From Paracoccaceae bacterium (GTDB taxonomy: Bacteria > Pseudomonadota > Alphaproteobacteria > Rhodobacterales > Rhodobacteraceae): a stretch of DNA of 54,408 nucleotides. The notes beneath the pieces were generated by a model that saw nothing but the letters and a program-made list of their open reading frames with translations, was not told where the DNA came from and did not search any database. Positions 36,481 through 47,100 of the stretch are shown one piece after another. How positions within the stretch are numbered: position 1 is the first letter of the stretch; the number at the start of each line of letters is the position of its first letter. The position numbers and the translations under genes are program-made. The DNA lies in assembly GCA_021296235.1 (NCBI GenBank), contig JAGWAS010000027.1, forward strand, positions 1 through 54,408, given 5' to 3'.

Positions 36481-37632
36481 TCAACGGTCGTCGAGTGACC
36501 GGGCAATCAGTTCCTTCATGATCTCGTTGGTTCCCCCGTATATCATCTGAACCCGGGCATCGGTGTATAGGCGGGAGATCGGAAACTCCGACATGTAACC
36601 GTAACCGCCGTGAAGCTGCAGGCATTCATTCATGACTTCATTCTGTACCTGACTTCCCCAGTATTTGGCCATCGAAGCAGTTGCTGGGTCAAGTTCTTTG
36701 ACCTCAAGCCGGCTGATGCAATCATTGACGAAGGATCTGAGCAGTTCACATTTGGTTTTTGCTTCGGCCAGCTTGAAGCGGGTGTTCTGGAAATCCATGA
36801 TCCGTTGCCCGAATGCCTTCCGCTGTTTCGCGTAGTCGGCCGTCATGCCGACTGCCAGATCCATGGCGCCGAGCGCGGTGATCCCTATCAAAAGGCGTTC
36901 CCACGGCAATTGCCTCATCATCTGATAGAAGCCTTGACCCTCTTCCTGGCCAAGCAGGTGCGACATCGGAATTTTGGCGTCATCGAAAAAGAGTTCGGCA
37001 GTGTCATTGCCCCGCAGTCCCATCTTTTCGAGCTTTCGTCCGCGGCGGAAACCATCAGTTTCCTCCGTATCGACCACGACAAGAGATATTCCCTTGGCAC
37101 CGGATTCGTTTCCGGTTCTCGTCGCCACAACAATCAAGTCGGCGGTCATGCCATTTGTGATGAAGGTTTTTGATCCGTTGATGCGATACTGGTTCCCGTC
37201 CTTCACGGCGGTTGTTCTGATCGACTGGACATCCGAGCCGCCACCGGGTTCGGTCATTGCAAGGGCACCGATTGATCTTCCGGTGACCAACCGCGGGATC
37301 CATTTGGCTTTCTGATCCTCTGATCCGTAGTTGAGAATGTAGTGGGTTGCTATCGACTGGATTCCATATCCCCAGCCTGCGTCGCCGCATGCAGCCTGCT
37401 CATAAAGGACAATCGAGTCGAAACCGAAACCGCCTCCGCTGCCACCGTATTCCTCCGGGATTGAACCGCCCATCAGGCCGGCTTCGCCGGCCCTGAGCCA
37501 GAAATCCCTGTCACAGCATCCATCGGCTATCCACCTGTCGATGTTGGGTTTCATTTCCCTGTCAAAGAAGCGTCGAACGGATTCCGTGAAGATCTCGTGT
37601 TCCTCGCCATGCCAGGAGGATGTTTTCGTCAT
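36481..37632 (-). CDS. Acyl-CoA dehydrogenase
   Basis: 383 residues from the ATG at 37632; a GTG at 37671 would add 13. FAD/substrate motifs are ALAMTEPGGGSDVQSIRTTA and INGSKTFITNGMTADLIVVA; QLHGGYGYMSEFPISRLYTD and YGGTNEIMKELIAR lie near the C-terminus. The glutamate of the usual YEGT motif is glycine here, so the catalytic base is probably the Glu in LPWERLLIG, as in isovaleryl- and long-chain-type enzymes. It starts beta-oxidation of some acyl-CoA; the substrate is not known. Confidence 0.92.
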   Translation of the reverse strand: MTKTSSWHGEEHEIFTESVRRFFDREMKPNIDRWIADGCCDRDFWLRAGEAGLMGGSIPEEYGGSGGGFGFDSIVLYEQAACGDAGWGYGIQSIATHYILNYGSEDQKAKWIPRLVTGRSIGALAMTEPGGGSDVQSIRTTAVKDGNQYRINGSKTFITNGMTADLIVVATRTGNESGAKGISLVVVDTEETDGFRRGRKLEKMGLRGNDTAELFFDDAKIPMSHLLGQEEGQGFYQMMRQLPWERLLIGITALGAMDLAVGMTADYAKQRKAFGQRIMDFQNTRFKLAEAKTKCELLRSFVNDCISRLEVKELDPATASMAKYWGSQVQNEVMNECLQLHGGYGYMSEFPISRLYTDARVQMIYGGTNEIMKELIARSLDDR

Positions 37633-37820
37633 CAATCCCAATTGTATTCTCCCGTTTGGAAGTGAATGCACTTAATTGACCGGAAAGATGCGCTGAACGG
37701 TGTCCGTTGCCAAGAAAAAATCCACTTTCCTGCGTGCTTGCCTTAACTTGGCCCCAACTTGTGGGGATTCTTAACCGGTTTCGAATTGCTTTGCGTTGTT
37801 GTCCCAAGTGAAACGATGGC

Positions 37821-39083
37821 ATGAAAATGAATGATGATTTTCTGATACTTGAGGAAATGTTCGGTGCTGCCGTGGATGCCGCGGACCCCGCCAAGGCGCT
37901 CCTGCGGCACCTTCCCGAAAGGAAAGACATGCCCGTTGTCGTTGTTGGTGCAGGGAAGGCCTCGGCTGTCATGGCTGCAGAACTTGAGAGGGTCTGGCAG
38001 GGACCCGTAAGAGGAGCAGTTGCGGTTCCGTATGGGTGCGGGCGCAAGTGCCGCGGCATTGAAATCATCGAGGCCTCTCATCCTGTGCCCGACAAAAACG
38101 GTTTGCGCGCCTCGGAGTGCATGATGAACCTCGTTTCCGGTCTCGGAGCCGGGGATCTTGTGATTGCTCTGATTTCGGGGGGTGGATCGGCCCTCCTTCC
38201 TCTGCCGCCTCCCGGCTTGACGCTTAACGATGAGCAGGAACTGAACCGGGCACTGCTGGCTTCCGGCGCCCCAATTTCGGCCATGAACAGAGTCCGAAGG
38301 GAAGTGTCCGCAATTAAGGGGGGCAGGCTGGCGCTCGCTGCGCTGCCTGCCCGTGTGATTACCTATGTCATTTCTGATGTGCCGGACGACAATCCGGCCG
38401 ACGTGGCTTCGGGACCGACGGTTCCGGCCCGACCGCTTCCAGGTGATGCCATGAATTGCATCGACAGGTATCGGATTGTGTTGCCTGGTCCGATTCTGAA
38501 TCACATCAGGAGCGCGGCTTTACCACCGCATGCTGATGATCCTGTGTTCTCCGGCATTGAGACTCACGTGATTGCATCGGCTGCTGCGTCGCTTGAGGCA
38601 GCGGCGACGGTTGCGGAACGGCACGGATTAAACGCAGCCATAGTTGCCAGCGCGATTGAGGGCGAGGCACGAGATGTCGGCAAGATGATGGCGGCAATTG
38701 CGCAGGAAGTCAGCAACTTTGACCGTCCATTCAGAAAGCCTGCAGCGATGCTTTCGGGTGGCGAGACAACGGTTACGCTCCGCAGTGAGGGCAGGGGAGG
38801 CAGGAACACAGAATTCCTGCTGTCGTTTGCGCTGGCGATCGAGGATTGTGGTGGAGTAACTGCAATGGCGGCCGACACCGATGGGATCGATGGAACAGAG
38901 ACCAACGCAGGTGCATTCGCTGATGGCTCGACCGCCAGCAGGATCTCCAGCCAGGGATTGTCACCGGCTGAATTGCTGAGCCAGAATGACTCGTATCAGG
39001 CGTTCAAGGCTGCCGGGACGCTGTTCGAAACAGGTCCGACCGGAACCAATGTCAATGATTTCAGGGCAATCATTGTAAGGTGA
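37821..39083 (+). CDS. Type-2 glycerate kinase (DUF4147/MOFRL)
   Basis: 420 residues. The N-terminal DUF4147 domain has VVVVGAGKASAVMAAELERV, LISGGGSALLPLPPPGLTL, AIKGGRLA and YVISDVPDDNPADVASGPT. The C-terminal MOFRL domain has LSGGETTVTL, GRGGRNTEFLLSFALAI and ADTDGIDGTETNAGAFADG. It phosphorylates glycerate to 2-phosphoglycerate, a step of the serine cycle or of glyoxylate use after GlcDEF, although the genes are 25 kb apart. It is divergent from the dehydrogenase gene. Confidence 0.9.
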   Translation: MKMNDDFLILEEMFGAAVDAADPAKALLRHLPERKDMPVVVVGAGKASAVMAAELERVWQGPVRGAVAVPYGCGRKCRGIEIIEASHPVPDKNGLRASECMMNLVSGLGAGDLVIALISGGGSALLPLPPPGLTLNDEQELNRALLASGAPISAMNRVRREVSAIKGGRLALAALPARVITYVISDVPDDNPADVASGPTVPARPLPGDAMNCIDRYRIVLPGPILNHIRSAALPPHADDPVFSGIETHVIASAAASLEAAATVAERHGLNAAIVASAIEGEARDVGKMMAAIAQEVSNFDRPFRKPAAMLSGGETTVTLRSEGRGGRNTEFLLSFALAIEDCGGVTAMAADTDGIDGTETNAGAFADGSTASRISSQGLSPAELLSQNDSYQAFKAAGTLFETGPTGTNVNDFRAIIVR

Positions 39084-39549
39084 AGCAGCGAATTCCGGCA
39101 CGAGCCGATTTCGAAGTTGATCAAGGAATCCAATTGGATCAACCCAAGGACTCGAATGATCCATGTGGCGTTTGAAACCAACCGTGCTCACCATGCCAAG
39201 CTTTTCTGGTTGTTCGCCGAAGGGGCAGAATACCGCATTCGGTTGAATTTCCTGTTACCGCATGCGTTGCGAGTGCCAACTCCATTGGTCGATCATGGGG
39301 TGTCATGAATCGCCATCTGACGTATACCCTCTCCTGATCGGACTTCTTCCGATACACTGAGATAGTCGTTATCTTCCTTCAACAAAACACAGTTTCGGGG
39401 ATTGGAAATAGCTGCAGATGCCGCAACAACCATTTTCCGGTTTATTACCCATGATTGACGACTGATTAATTGCCGGCAGCCATATCTGGCAATGATCCCT
39501 ACTCGATCTGAGAAAGAAGTGGTTTCAATGACCAACGAAATCAATCGCA
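39084..39549. other. Intergenic region after the glycerate kinase gene
   Basis: No gene is recognised. Short frames read low-complexity or unfamiliar sequence. The transposase remnant frame (minus strand) stays open into this region but no longer resembles the family, so it may hold scrambled insertion-sequence ends. Confidence 0.35.
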
Positions 39550-39811
39550 ACCTGTGAACCTTCTCCGGCATGACCAGTGGAAAGTTCGCTCCGGTTTCGG
39601 TGCTGACCAGGCTGGCGCACACCATCTGGTGGAAATGCTCCACCTTCCCGCACCGCTTGTTGCGCACGCAGCAGTTGGTGCAATGGACCGACACCGACTT
39701 GAAGAACTCGGTGCCGTCGATCGACGGCATCCCCTCAAGCCCCTTGCCCCGCCGAGGTGACAGCGGAACCGCAATCCTCGGGGTCTGGTCATTGTCGCTG
39801 CTCGACATTTG
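39550..39811 (-). pseudogene. Transposase remnant (DDE type, ISNCY-like)
   Basis: Within a 198-codon minus-strand frame, residues read IDGTEFFKSVSVHCTNCCVR, NKRCGKVEHFHQM and FPLVMPE. This follows the pattern DGTxYFSS-x-IHCxNCCVKxHRxGTxxYYHQM-x-LPLxPE that I know from a family of insertion-sequence transposases. The first catalytic Asp region is kept, but both N-terminal dimerisation and C-terminal parts (usual QDGxxKxDCE onwards) are missing or unrecognisable. No terminal repeats were found. It borders the island starting at ~40380. Confidence 0.65.
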
Positions 39812-39889
39812 TTGTCGTTGTTGCCACCACAATGCCACAAACCGGACCAAAAGTTTAGGAAAACCCTTCAGCGGGCAGGACTTTCTCAC

Positions 39890-40525
39890 GCTATTTTTTG
39901 TGTCCGATGCGCGGCAGGTTTCGGCTGGAAGCCTGGCCTTTCGGCGGATTTCTACCGATTTCGGATCTTTCTGGTGGATTGCAGCTCTGACCGAACAACC
40001 GGCGGTGCAGCTTTGCCGCCCGGAATGCGGTCGGATGTCGAACCGAAAATGGACCGGTGTTCGGCCGGGCTAAAGAACTGCCCTGAAGGTGTCCTGCCGG
40101 TTTAGTTCAAAATGGCGCATCGCTTCCGCAACCTTCCCATCGCCCCGTTCGAGGATCGCCGCAAGAGCAATGCAGTTGCAAAGGGCGTTGTTGGCCGGCG
40201 CATTGCCATTCCGGGAAAGGCAGGCATCTTCGGCGCGGCGGGCGATGACTTCGGTCAGGTGGAAGTCCGGCGGCGGCGTGGAAAATATGTCCGATCCGCT
40301 GTCCATGGTGCTGTGGATTACGCATCCGGGGATGGAAAGCCAGCGAAAGAACGAAGCTGCTGAAGAAAAAGGCATTCCGAAGGGGCAATTCAGCGTGGGA
40401 TCGCACTGCGTTGGAACGTCTGGACCTTGAAATAATGGCTCACGTCGTCCACTAGGATATCATGAGTCCCTTCGCAATAGTCCTGGTTCCGACATCGTCA
40501 CGCTACATCAGCGATCCCCCGCTTC
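39890..40525. other. Region between the transposase remnant and the helicase gene
   Basis: A 101-codon minus-strand frame (40070-40375) reads protein-like sequence (FHLTEVIARRAEDACLSRNG, LERGDGKVAEAMRHFEL) but matches nothing I know and lacks a start signal; it may be another fragment. TTGAAA at 40427 and TAGGAT at 40453 with 20 bases between them are a poor promoter candidate for the helicase operon. The left edge of the GC-rich island probably falls between 40380 and 40526. Confidence 0.35.
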
Positions 40526-43500
40526 ATGCATGAACTGATTCGCACCGCAACCGCCGAGCTTGCCGCCTTTCTCGCGGATCACTTACCCGTCCTCGGAGAA
40601 GATTGGTGGGAAACGCATGTCGCCAACCGCCTGAGCTTCCAGCAGCAGCGCACCGTGGAGGAACGCGGGCTCACCAAGCTGGAGCAACTGGATTTCGCCG
40701 CTCTGCTGCGAATCCTCGACCAGAATTGGTACGAGCTCTCCCAGGCGCTGAACCTGCCGCGCGAGGGGCGCACCTGGGTCAGGGAACTGCAATCCGTGCG
40801 CAATCGATGGGCGCACCTGCCGGCGGCGCCGGTTCCTGCCGAGGACCTGTACCGCGATGCCGACACCCTGGCCCGCGTTCTGGACATGCTTGGTGCCGCG
40901 CCGGCGTCAGTCGAGGCGGCAGAATCGGCGAAGCGTCACGCCCTTTCTGACTTGGCTGTGCCGTCCGACGCGCCCCCGAATTCCAAGCCCGATCCAGCGA
41001 ATAACGTCCCGCCAACCGCACCGTCAGACGGCCCCACAATCCCCGCCGTCCCTACACACACCGCAACGACGATGTTCGAGGTCGGCGATCTCGTGGCTTT
41101 GCGCTCCGACCCGGACACCGTAGTGCCGATCATCGGCGTCACGGCTAGCACCGCCGAGACCCGATACCAGGTGTTCCAGGACAACCGTCAGGCCGCCTAC
41201 TACGAGAGCCAGCTCTTGCCCCTCGAGCCCGCCGACGAATCCTCCCTACTCAGCGCCGCCGACCTGCGCGCCCATCTGACCAGCCTGCATCTGCTCTCAC
41301 CGTCAACCGCCAACCTGTATTCGCTGCGGTCCGGACGCGTTCACTTCGTGCCTTATCAGTATCGCCCCGTTGTGAGATTGATCCGTGCCGACCGGCCGCG
41401 CCTGTTGATCGCGGACGAGGTGGGCGTGGGGAAGACGATCGAGGCCGGACTGATCATCAAGGAGCTGCGGGCCCGGACGAACATCTCTTCGGTTCTGGTC
41501 ATCTGTCCAAAGGCGCTCGTGACCGAGCGCAAGTGGTTCGTGGAGATGAAGCGTTTCGACGAGCACTTCGAGGCGCTCGACGGTCGGACGCTCCGTCACT
41601 GTCTGCGGGAAACGAACCTGGAAGGCGAATGGCCCGACCGCTATGCTAGGGCGATCATCCCGTTCTCCCTGTTCGATTCGGACCTGCTATTCGGCAAGGA
41701 GGGTAGAGTGTCTCGGGCCAGCGAAGGGCTTCTCGGCCTCGATCCTCCGCCCAGGTTTGATCTCGTGATCGTCGACGAGGCGCACCACATCCGCAACGCG
41801 GACACCTTTCTCCATCAGGCGGTACGCTATTTCTGCGACAACGCCCAAGCTGCAGTCTTTCTCACCGCCACTCCGGTGCAACTCGGCAGCCAGGATCTCT
41901 TCACCTTGCTGAACGTTCTGCGGCCGGATCTCGTCATCGACCGCCCGAGTTTCGAGCAGATGGCTGCGCCCAACGGGTTCATCAACGCAGCCGTGGGCCA
42001 TTGCCGCGCCGGAGTGGATCACTGGCAGGTCGAAGCCCGCGCGTGCCTGGGCCATGCCGCACAGACCGAGTGGGGTCGCCTTTTCCTGCGAGAATCGCCG
42101 GCGTTCCAGGACATCTACGATCGGCTGGCGGAGGAGCATATCGACGACGCCAGCCGCATCCGCATTATCCGGTCGCTGGAGGAGCTCTATACCTTCAGCC
42201 CGATGATCAACCGCACGCGCCGCCGGGATATTGGGGAATTCACGAGCCGCCGGCCGGAAACGCTGACGGTCGAATTCACGCCCGATCAGCGCCGTTTGCA
42301 TGACGACCTGCTCGACGTCGTGAGCCGCATCTTGGCGCACGCCCACGGCAAGCAGAACGTCAAATTCATGATGACCACGATCCGTCGGCAGGCGGCGAGT
42401 TGCCTCTACGGCCTCGCCCCCCTGTTGCGCGATATGCTCGCCGGAAAGCTGGACAGCCTCGAAGAGATGGATGGAACCGACGGTGAACCTCCTGTTGATG
42501 CCGCCTTCCTTGCCGACATCCAGGCCGATATCGAGGCGCTCTTGGAGAGGGCCGACGATCTCGATCCCCTCGACCCCAAGGTGCAGGCCTTCGTCAGCGT
42601 CCTGCGAGACAAGGACCGAATGGCCAACAACAAGGCGCTGGTCTTCAGCACCTTCCGGCACACGCTCGCCTATATCGAGAAACACGTCGCGGACGCAGGA
42701 TTACGCTATGGCCTCGTGCACGGGGGCGTTCAGGACAACCAGCGTGCCGACCAGCGCCGCCGGCTCGCCTTGTCGAAGGATGACCCGGAGGCGCTGGACG
42801 TTCTGCTGTCCTCCGAAGTCGGCGGCGAGGGCCTCGACTTCCAGTTCTGCGACCTGCTGGTCAACTACGACCTGCCGTGGAACCCCATGCGCATCGACCG
42901 CTACGGCCAGCGGAGCGAGAACGTCGCAATCGTCAACCTGGTTACGCCCGGCACGGTCGACGCGGACATCTACGAACGCTGCCTGATGCGTATCGGCGTG
43001 TTCCATCACGCGGTCGGCGGCAGCGAAGAGATTCTCGGCGATATCACGCGGGAGATCCACAACATCGCCGACAGCTTCGCGCTGACGCCGGAACAGCGTG
43101 CTGAGCGCCTGCAGCAGCTCGCCGACAACAAGATCCGCCAGGTTCAGGAAGAAACCGCGCTTGAAGAGAAGCAGGCCGAGCTGTTCGGCCTGACGGTTCC
43201 CAACCAGTCCTGGCGTGAGGAGATCGCGGAGGCCAAGAGCTTCTGGCTGTCAGCGGAGGCGCTGCAAAGATGCGTTGCCGCCTATCTGTCGGGCGTGGCT
43301 GAGACCGACGGCGATTTTCTGCTCGGCGACAAACCCCTTAAGACTCTGCGTCTCGGCCAGAAGATCCGGGCCAGGCTGCTCGGCGACTTCCGCAGCCAGC
43401 CGCGATCCACCGATCCGGTCGCCCGGCAATGGGAAAAGTGGCTCAGGGGCACCGACCCGTTGCTGCCGGTCACCTTCGAACAGGAAACCGCTGCCGCGGA

Positions 43501-44101
43501 GCCGAAGGCCGTCTATCTCAACGTCCTGCATCCCTTGGTCAGGCAGGCGGCACGGCACCTGGAACGCGCCCAAGCGGTGCAGGTAAGTCTGATCGCCTCA
43601 AGCGAGGCTGTCCCACCGGGCGAATATCCGTTCGCCCTCTACCAGTGGCGCAATGTCGGCATTCGCTCCGATGACACGCTGGTGGCCGTCTCCTCGGACC
43701 CCGAGCTGGACAGCGCGGTGATGTCCCTCTTGGAAGTCGCAGCCGACGCTCCCTGCGGCACCCCACCCGACGAAGCCGCGATCGAACGGCTCGACAATCG
43801 GCACCACGGCGAATGGCGCGCTGCACGCGCAAACCATATGGCGGAGAACCGGGAACTCGTGCAACACCGGCGGCAAAGCCTGAGCACCAGCCACGGGGCC
43901 CGATGCAAGCTGTTGGAGGACCAGATCGGAACCGCGACGAACGACAAGATTCGCCAGATGAAGGAAGGTGAATTGGCGCGCGCCAACTATGACTATGAGC
44001 ACCGGGTCGCCGAGCTGGAGAGGCTGGCGGAAAGCGCCGACATCCACGCCACCTTGATCGTCGAAGGCATGCTTCGTGTCACGCGGGACGACGTGGCGTG
44101 A
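40526..44101 (+). CDS. Swt1-like HEPN domain fused to SNF2/RapA-type helicase
   Basis: A 1191-residue protein. Residues 1-~120 form a helical Swt1-like HEPN domain with the motif RNRWAH at 92-97, the RNxxxH type used by HEPN ribonucleases. A Pro-rich linker (~135-175) leads to a small domain (FEVGDLVALRSDPDTVVP). The helicase follows: Walker A ADEVGVGKT near 294-305, DEAHH near 415-420, TATP near 448, and helicase C with LVFSTFRHTLAYIEKH near 705 and SSEVGGEGLDFQFCDLLVNY near 760. Motif VI reads NPMRIDRYGQRSE, about seven residues shorter than the usual NPMRIEQRIGRIDRYGQ. A coiled C-terminus ends the protein. It is GC-richer than its neighbours. The stop overlaps the next gene by GTGA. Confidence 0.85.
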   Translation: MHELIRTATAELAAFLADHLPVLGEDWWETHVANRLSFQQQRTVEERGLTKLEQLDFAALLRILDQNWYELSQALNLPREGRTWVRELQSVRNRWAHLPAAPVPAEDLYRDADTLARVLDMLGAAPASVEAAESAKRHALSDLAVPSDAPPNSKPDPANNVPPTAPSDGPTIPAVPTHTATTMFEVGDLVALRSDPDTVVPIIGVTASTAETRYQVFQDNRQAAYYESQLLPLEPADESSLLSAADLRAHLTSLHLLSPSTANLYSLRSGRVHFVPYQYRPVVRLIRADRPRLLIADEVGVGKTIEAGLIIKELRARTNISSVLVICPKALVTERKWFVEMKRFDEHFEALDGRTLRHCLRETNLEGEWPDRYARAIIPFSLFDSDLLFGKEGRVSRASEGLLGLDPPPRFDLVIVDEAHHIRNADTFLHQAVRYFCDNAQAAVFLTATPVQLGSQDLFTLLNVLRPDLVIDRPSFEQMAAPNGFINAAVGHCRAGVDHWQVEARACLGHAAQTEWGRLFLRESPAFQDIYDRLAEEHIDDASRIRIIRSLEELYTFSPMINRTRRRDIGEFTSRRPETLTVEFTPDQRRLHDDLLDVVSRILAHAHGKQNVKFMMTTIRRQAASCLYGLAPLLRDMLAGKLDSLEEMDGTDGEPPVDAAFLADIQADIEALLERADDLDPLDPKVQAFVSVLRDKDRMANNKALVFSTFRHTLAYIEKHVADAGLRYGLVHGGVQDNQRADQRRRLALSKDDPEALDVLLSSEVGGEGLDFQFCDLLVNYDLPWNPMRIDRYGQRSENVAIVNLVTPGTVDADIYERCLMRIGVFHHAVGGSEEILGDITREIHNIADSFALTPEQRAERLQQLADNKIRQVQEETALEEKQAELFGLTVPNQSWREEIAEAKSFWLSAEALQRCVAAYLSGVAETDGDFLLGDKPLKTLRLGQKIRARLLGDFRSQPRSTDPVARQWEKWLRGTDPLLPVTFEQETAAAEPKAVYLNVLHPLVRQAARHLERAQAVQVSLIASSEAVPPGEYPFALYQWRNVGIRSDDTLVAVSSDPELDSAVMSLLEVAADAPCGTPPDEAAIERLDNRHHGEWRAARANHMAENRELVQHRRQSLSTSHGARCKLLEDQIGTATNDKIRQMKEGELARANYDYEHRVAELERLAESADIHATLIVEGMLRVTRDDVA

Positions 44102-47100
44102 GCGTCATTGAGCGGGTTCGCCAGGACCGCGGGGATCTTGCCCGCGTCCTGAAGAAGCATGCCGGCATCCGCAGGATCGTCGAAGACCTCTATCCGGATT
44201 CCGCGCATTTCATATACGAGCTGCTCCAGAACGCCGAGGACACAGGTGCGACCGAGGCCGCATTCGTCCTTACCGAGGACAGGCTCGTGTTCGAGCACAA
44301 CGGCCGCACGTTCGACGAAGCCGACATCCGGGCCATCACCGATATCGGGGAAGGAACAAAGGCGGAGGACGACGAGCAGATCGGCCGCTTCGGCATCGGC
44401 TTCAAGGCTGTGTTCGCCTACACGGAGACGCCGCGCATCTGGTCGCCGAGCTATGCCTTCGAGATTTCCGAAATGGTGCTCCCGTCGGAGATTCCATCGG
44501 ACCCCAGCCTGGGCGATCGCACGCGGTTCGAATTCCCGTTCAACTCTGGAAAGAGGCCACAAGGCCAAGCCTTCTCTGAGGTGCAGGACGGCCTGGAAGA
44601 GATTTCCGACAACACGTTGCTGTTCCTCTCCAACATCGAAGAGATCCAGTGGCGGATCGACCGCGGTCGGGAAGGCCGGCTGCTCCGAATACTGCATACG
44701 GATCACCACATCGAGATTCTGCGGGAGATCGACGGAAGGCCAACCGAAAGTGCAAATTTCCTCCGCTTCACTGAACCGGTCGACGGATTGGAGCGCCAGC
44801 ACGCTGCCGTCGCCTTCGAACTCGAGCCGGTGTCCGGGAACACCCCGTCAATCGGGCTCACCCCCTTCGCAAAGAAGTTTCGGATTGCTCACTCGGGACG
44901 TGGATGCGTCGCGGTCTATTTCACGGCAGCGAAGGAATCTTCGAATCTGCGCTTCCATCTCCACGCGCCATTCGTCCCGGAACTTAGCCGCTCCAGCATC
45001 AAGGACACGCCGGCGAACGCCCCGCTCTTCGCACAACTCGCCGGGCTCGCGGCTGAATCGCTGTCGTCAATTCGCGATCTCGGCCTGCTCGACCGGGAGT
45101 TTCTCGCCGTCTTGCCGAACAGCCAGGATGAAATCCCCGCACAGTACGTGCCCATCCGCGACGCCATCGTCGACGCAATGAACGAACGCGCGCTTACTCC
45201 GAAGCACGCGGGCGGCCATGCCCCGGCCAGCCGGTTGCTGCAGGCGGAGGCCGGATTGAAGGACCTGCTTGATTGCGACGACATTCACTTCCTAGTCGAC
45301 GCCGACGGCGACCCGCGCGACTGGGCGATTGCCGCGACGCAGAGGAACAGCCGTGTCGACCGCTTCCTGCGCGGTCTCAATATCGAGCAATGGGGTGTCG
45401 AACAGTTCGTGGAGGCACTGGACGAGCGTTTCTCCAACAAACGCCGATTCAGTTATCCGACCTACACCTGGAAGCAGGAACCCGACGGGCCGTTTCTCGA
45501 CTGGATGCGCCGGAAACCGGCAGAGTGGCACCGGGCACTGTATGCCCTTTTTCGTCAAGAGCTGGGAGACGAGCTGAAACTCTTCGACCAAATCTGCATC
45601 GTCCGGCTCTCCGACGGCGAGTATGGGACTGGCAACGAATCCTACTTCCCGACCCCTGAAACCCGCGAAGACCCCATCCATCCCCGCGTCGCAGAAGACA
45701 CTTATGCAGGCGGAGGGACCAGAGAAGAGCAGACACGCGCCAGGGCATTCCTGGAAGGCATCGGCGTCCGCGATGTAGGAGAGTTCCAGCAGGTAGAGGC
45801 CATCCTCGAACGGAGATACGCCGACCTCGCCAGCGTCCCGCCGTGGAAGACCCATGAATCCGACCTGAGGCGTTTCATTGCGCTCGTCGAAGAGGATAGG
45901 AACGCTACCGCTCTCTTCGAGGACTACTTCATATTGCACCGAGCCGACAGTCTCTGGTCCAAGCCCGGCGGCCTCTACCTCGACACGCCCTATCTCGAAA
46001 CCGGATTGGGAGCCTACTATGGACCCCTCGGTTCCGAAGCGAGCCGCGCGGCCTTGTCCGCGAAATACCTGACCTTCGACATGCTGGCGCAACTTGTCCC
46101 ATTCGCCCGGATGTGCGGCGTAGCCGACCGCCTCGAAATCGCGACGGTTAGTTGCACCGACAACCCCAAAAGGGCATACCTGCTTAGCGCTCCGGGCGCA
46201 GTTCTGACGCAAACTGGGATTGACTGCGACTTCACCGTTCCCGGGCTCGACGCCTTGTTCAAAAGACCGACCAGTGCGCTTTCCCGTCTTGTCTGGAATA
46301 CCCTTTCCGGCCGATCACAAGACAAGAGCATTCTGATTGCCACCTTTCAATACAACCAATCGAACGACCCCCGCTCCGCCGAATCGCTGCTCGTTCACCA
46401 GTTGCGCAACACTGCCTGGGTCCCTCAGCGGGAGGGCGAATTCGTTCGCCCCGCGGAGGCCCTGAAAGACCTGCTGCCAGACGGCTTCCCGTTCGATCCC
46501 GGCTGGGCCTGGCTCGCCGCCATCCGCTTTGGTGCCGAAACCAAAGGGCGCGATGAACAACTTCGCAGAAATCAGGCAATCGCCGCCGAACTCGGATTTC
46601 CAGACGAGGCGGCGCTCATCCACGGAATGCAATTTGCGAAATTGCCTCTCGATACCAGACAAAAGATCCTTGCGGAGCACCAGAGCCCGGTCGACCTGCC
46701 GATCCACAAGCCCAGAAACCCCGACCGAAGGGCCGCGGCAGTTCGGGATAATGCTCGGAAAGCGCCTAAGCGCAGAACCGAACCGCGTGAACGGTCCGTG
46801 TCCGTTGACCGCGACAAGACCAAGAGAGAACAATCAGATCCCTATCTGCGGCAACTCTATACCAACCCCGACGGCGCAACCATCTGCCAAGCGTGCAAAG
46901 ATCGCCTCCCCTTCAGGCTTGCCGATAGAACCTACTTCTTCGAGGCGGTGGAGTTTCTCCAGGGCCTGGAGCGGCACCACTATCAGAACTACCTCGCCTT
47001 ATGCCCGAATCATGCGGCGATGTTCATGCACGCCAATGCCTCGAAAGACGATATGAAGGACGTGTTTCTCGCCTTGGATGGCAACGAACTGACGTTAACA

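Noticed and set aside
40070..40375. 101-codon minus-strand ORF
   Set aside because: Protein-like in part but without start signals or a family I recognise; kept only as part of the region description.
41687..42685. 332-codon minus-strand open frame
   Set aside because: It is the antisense shadow of the helicase gene, produced by its GC-rich third positions.
44159..45181. 340-codon plus-strand frame inside the ATPase gene
   Set aside because: Ser/Arg/Pro-rich sequence typical of an out-of-frame reading of a GC-rich gene.
43993..46212. Several long minus-strand open frames (269 and 306 codons)
   Set aside because: They are antisense to the sacsin-type ATPase and helicase genes and show no protein motifs.
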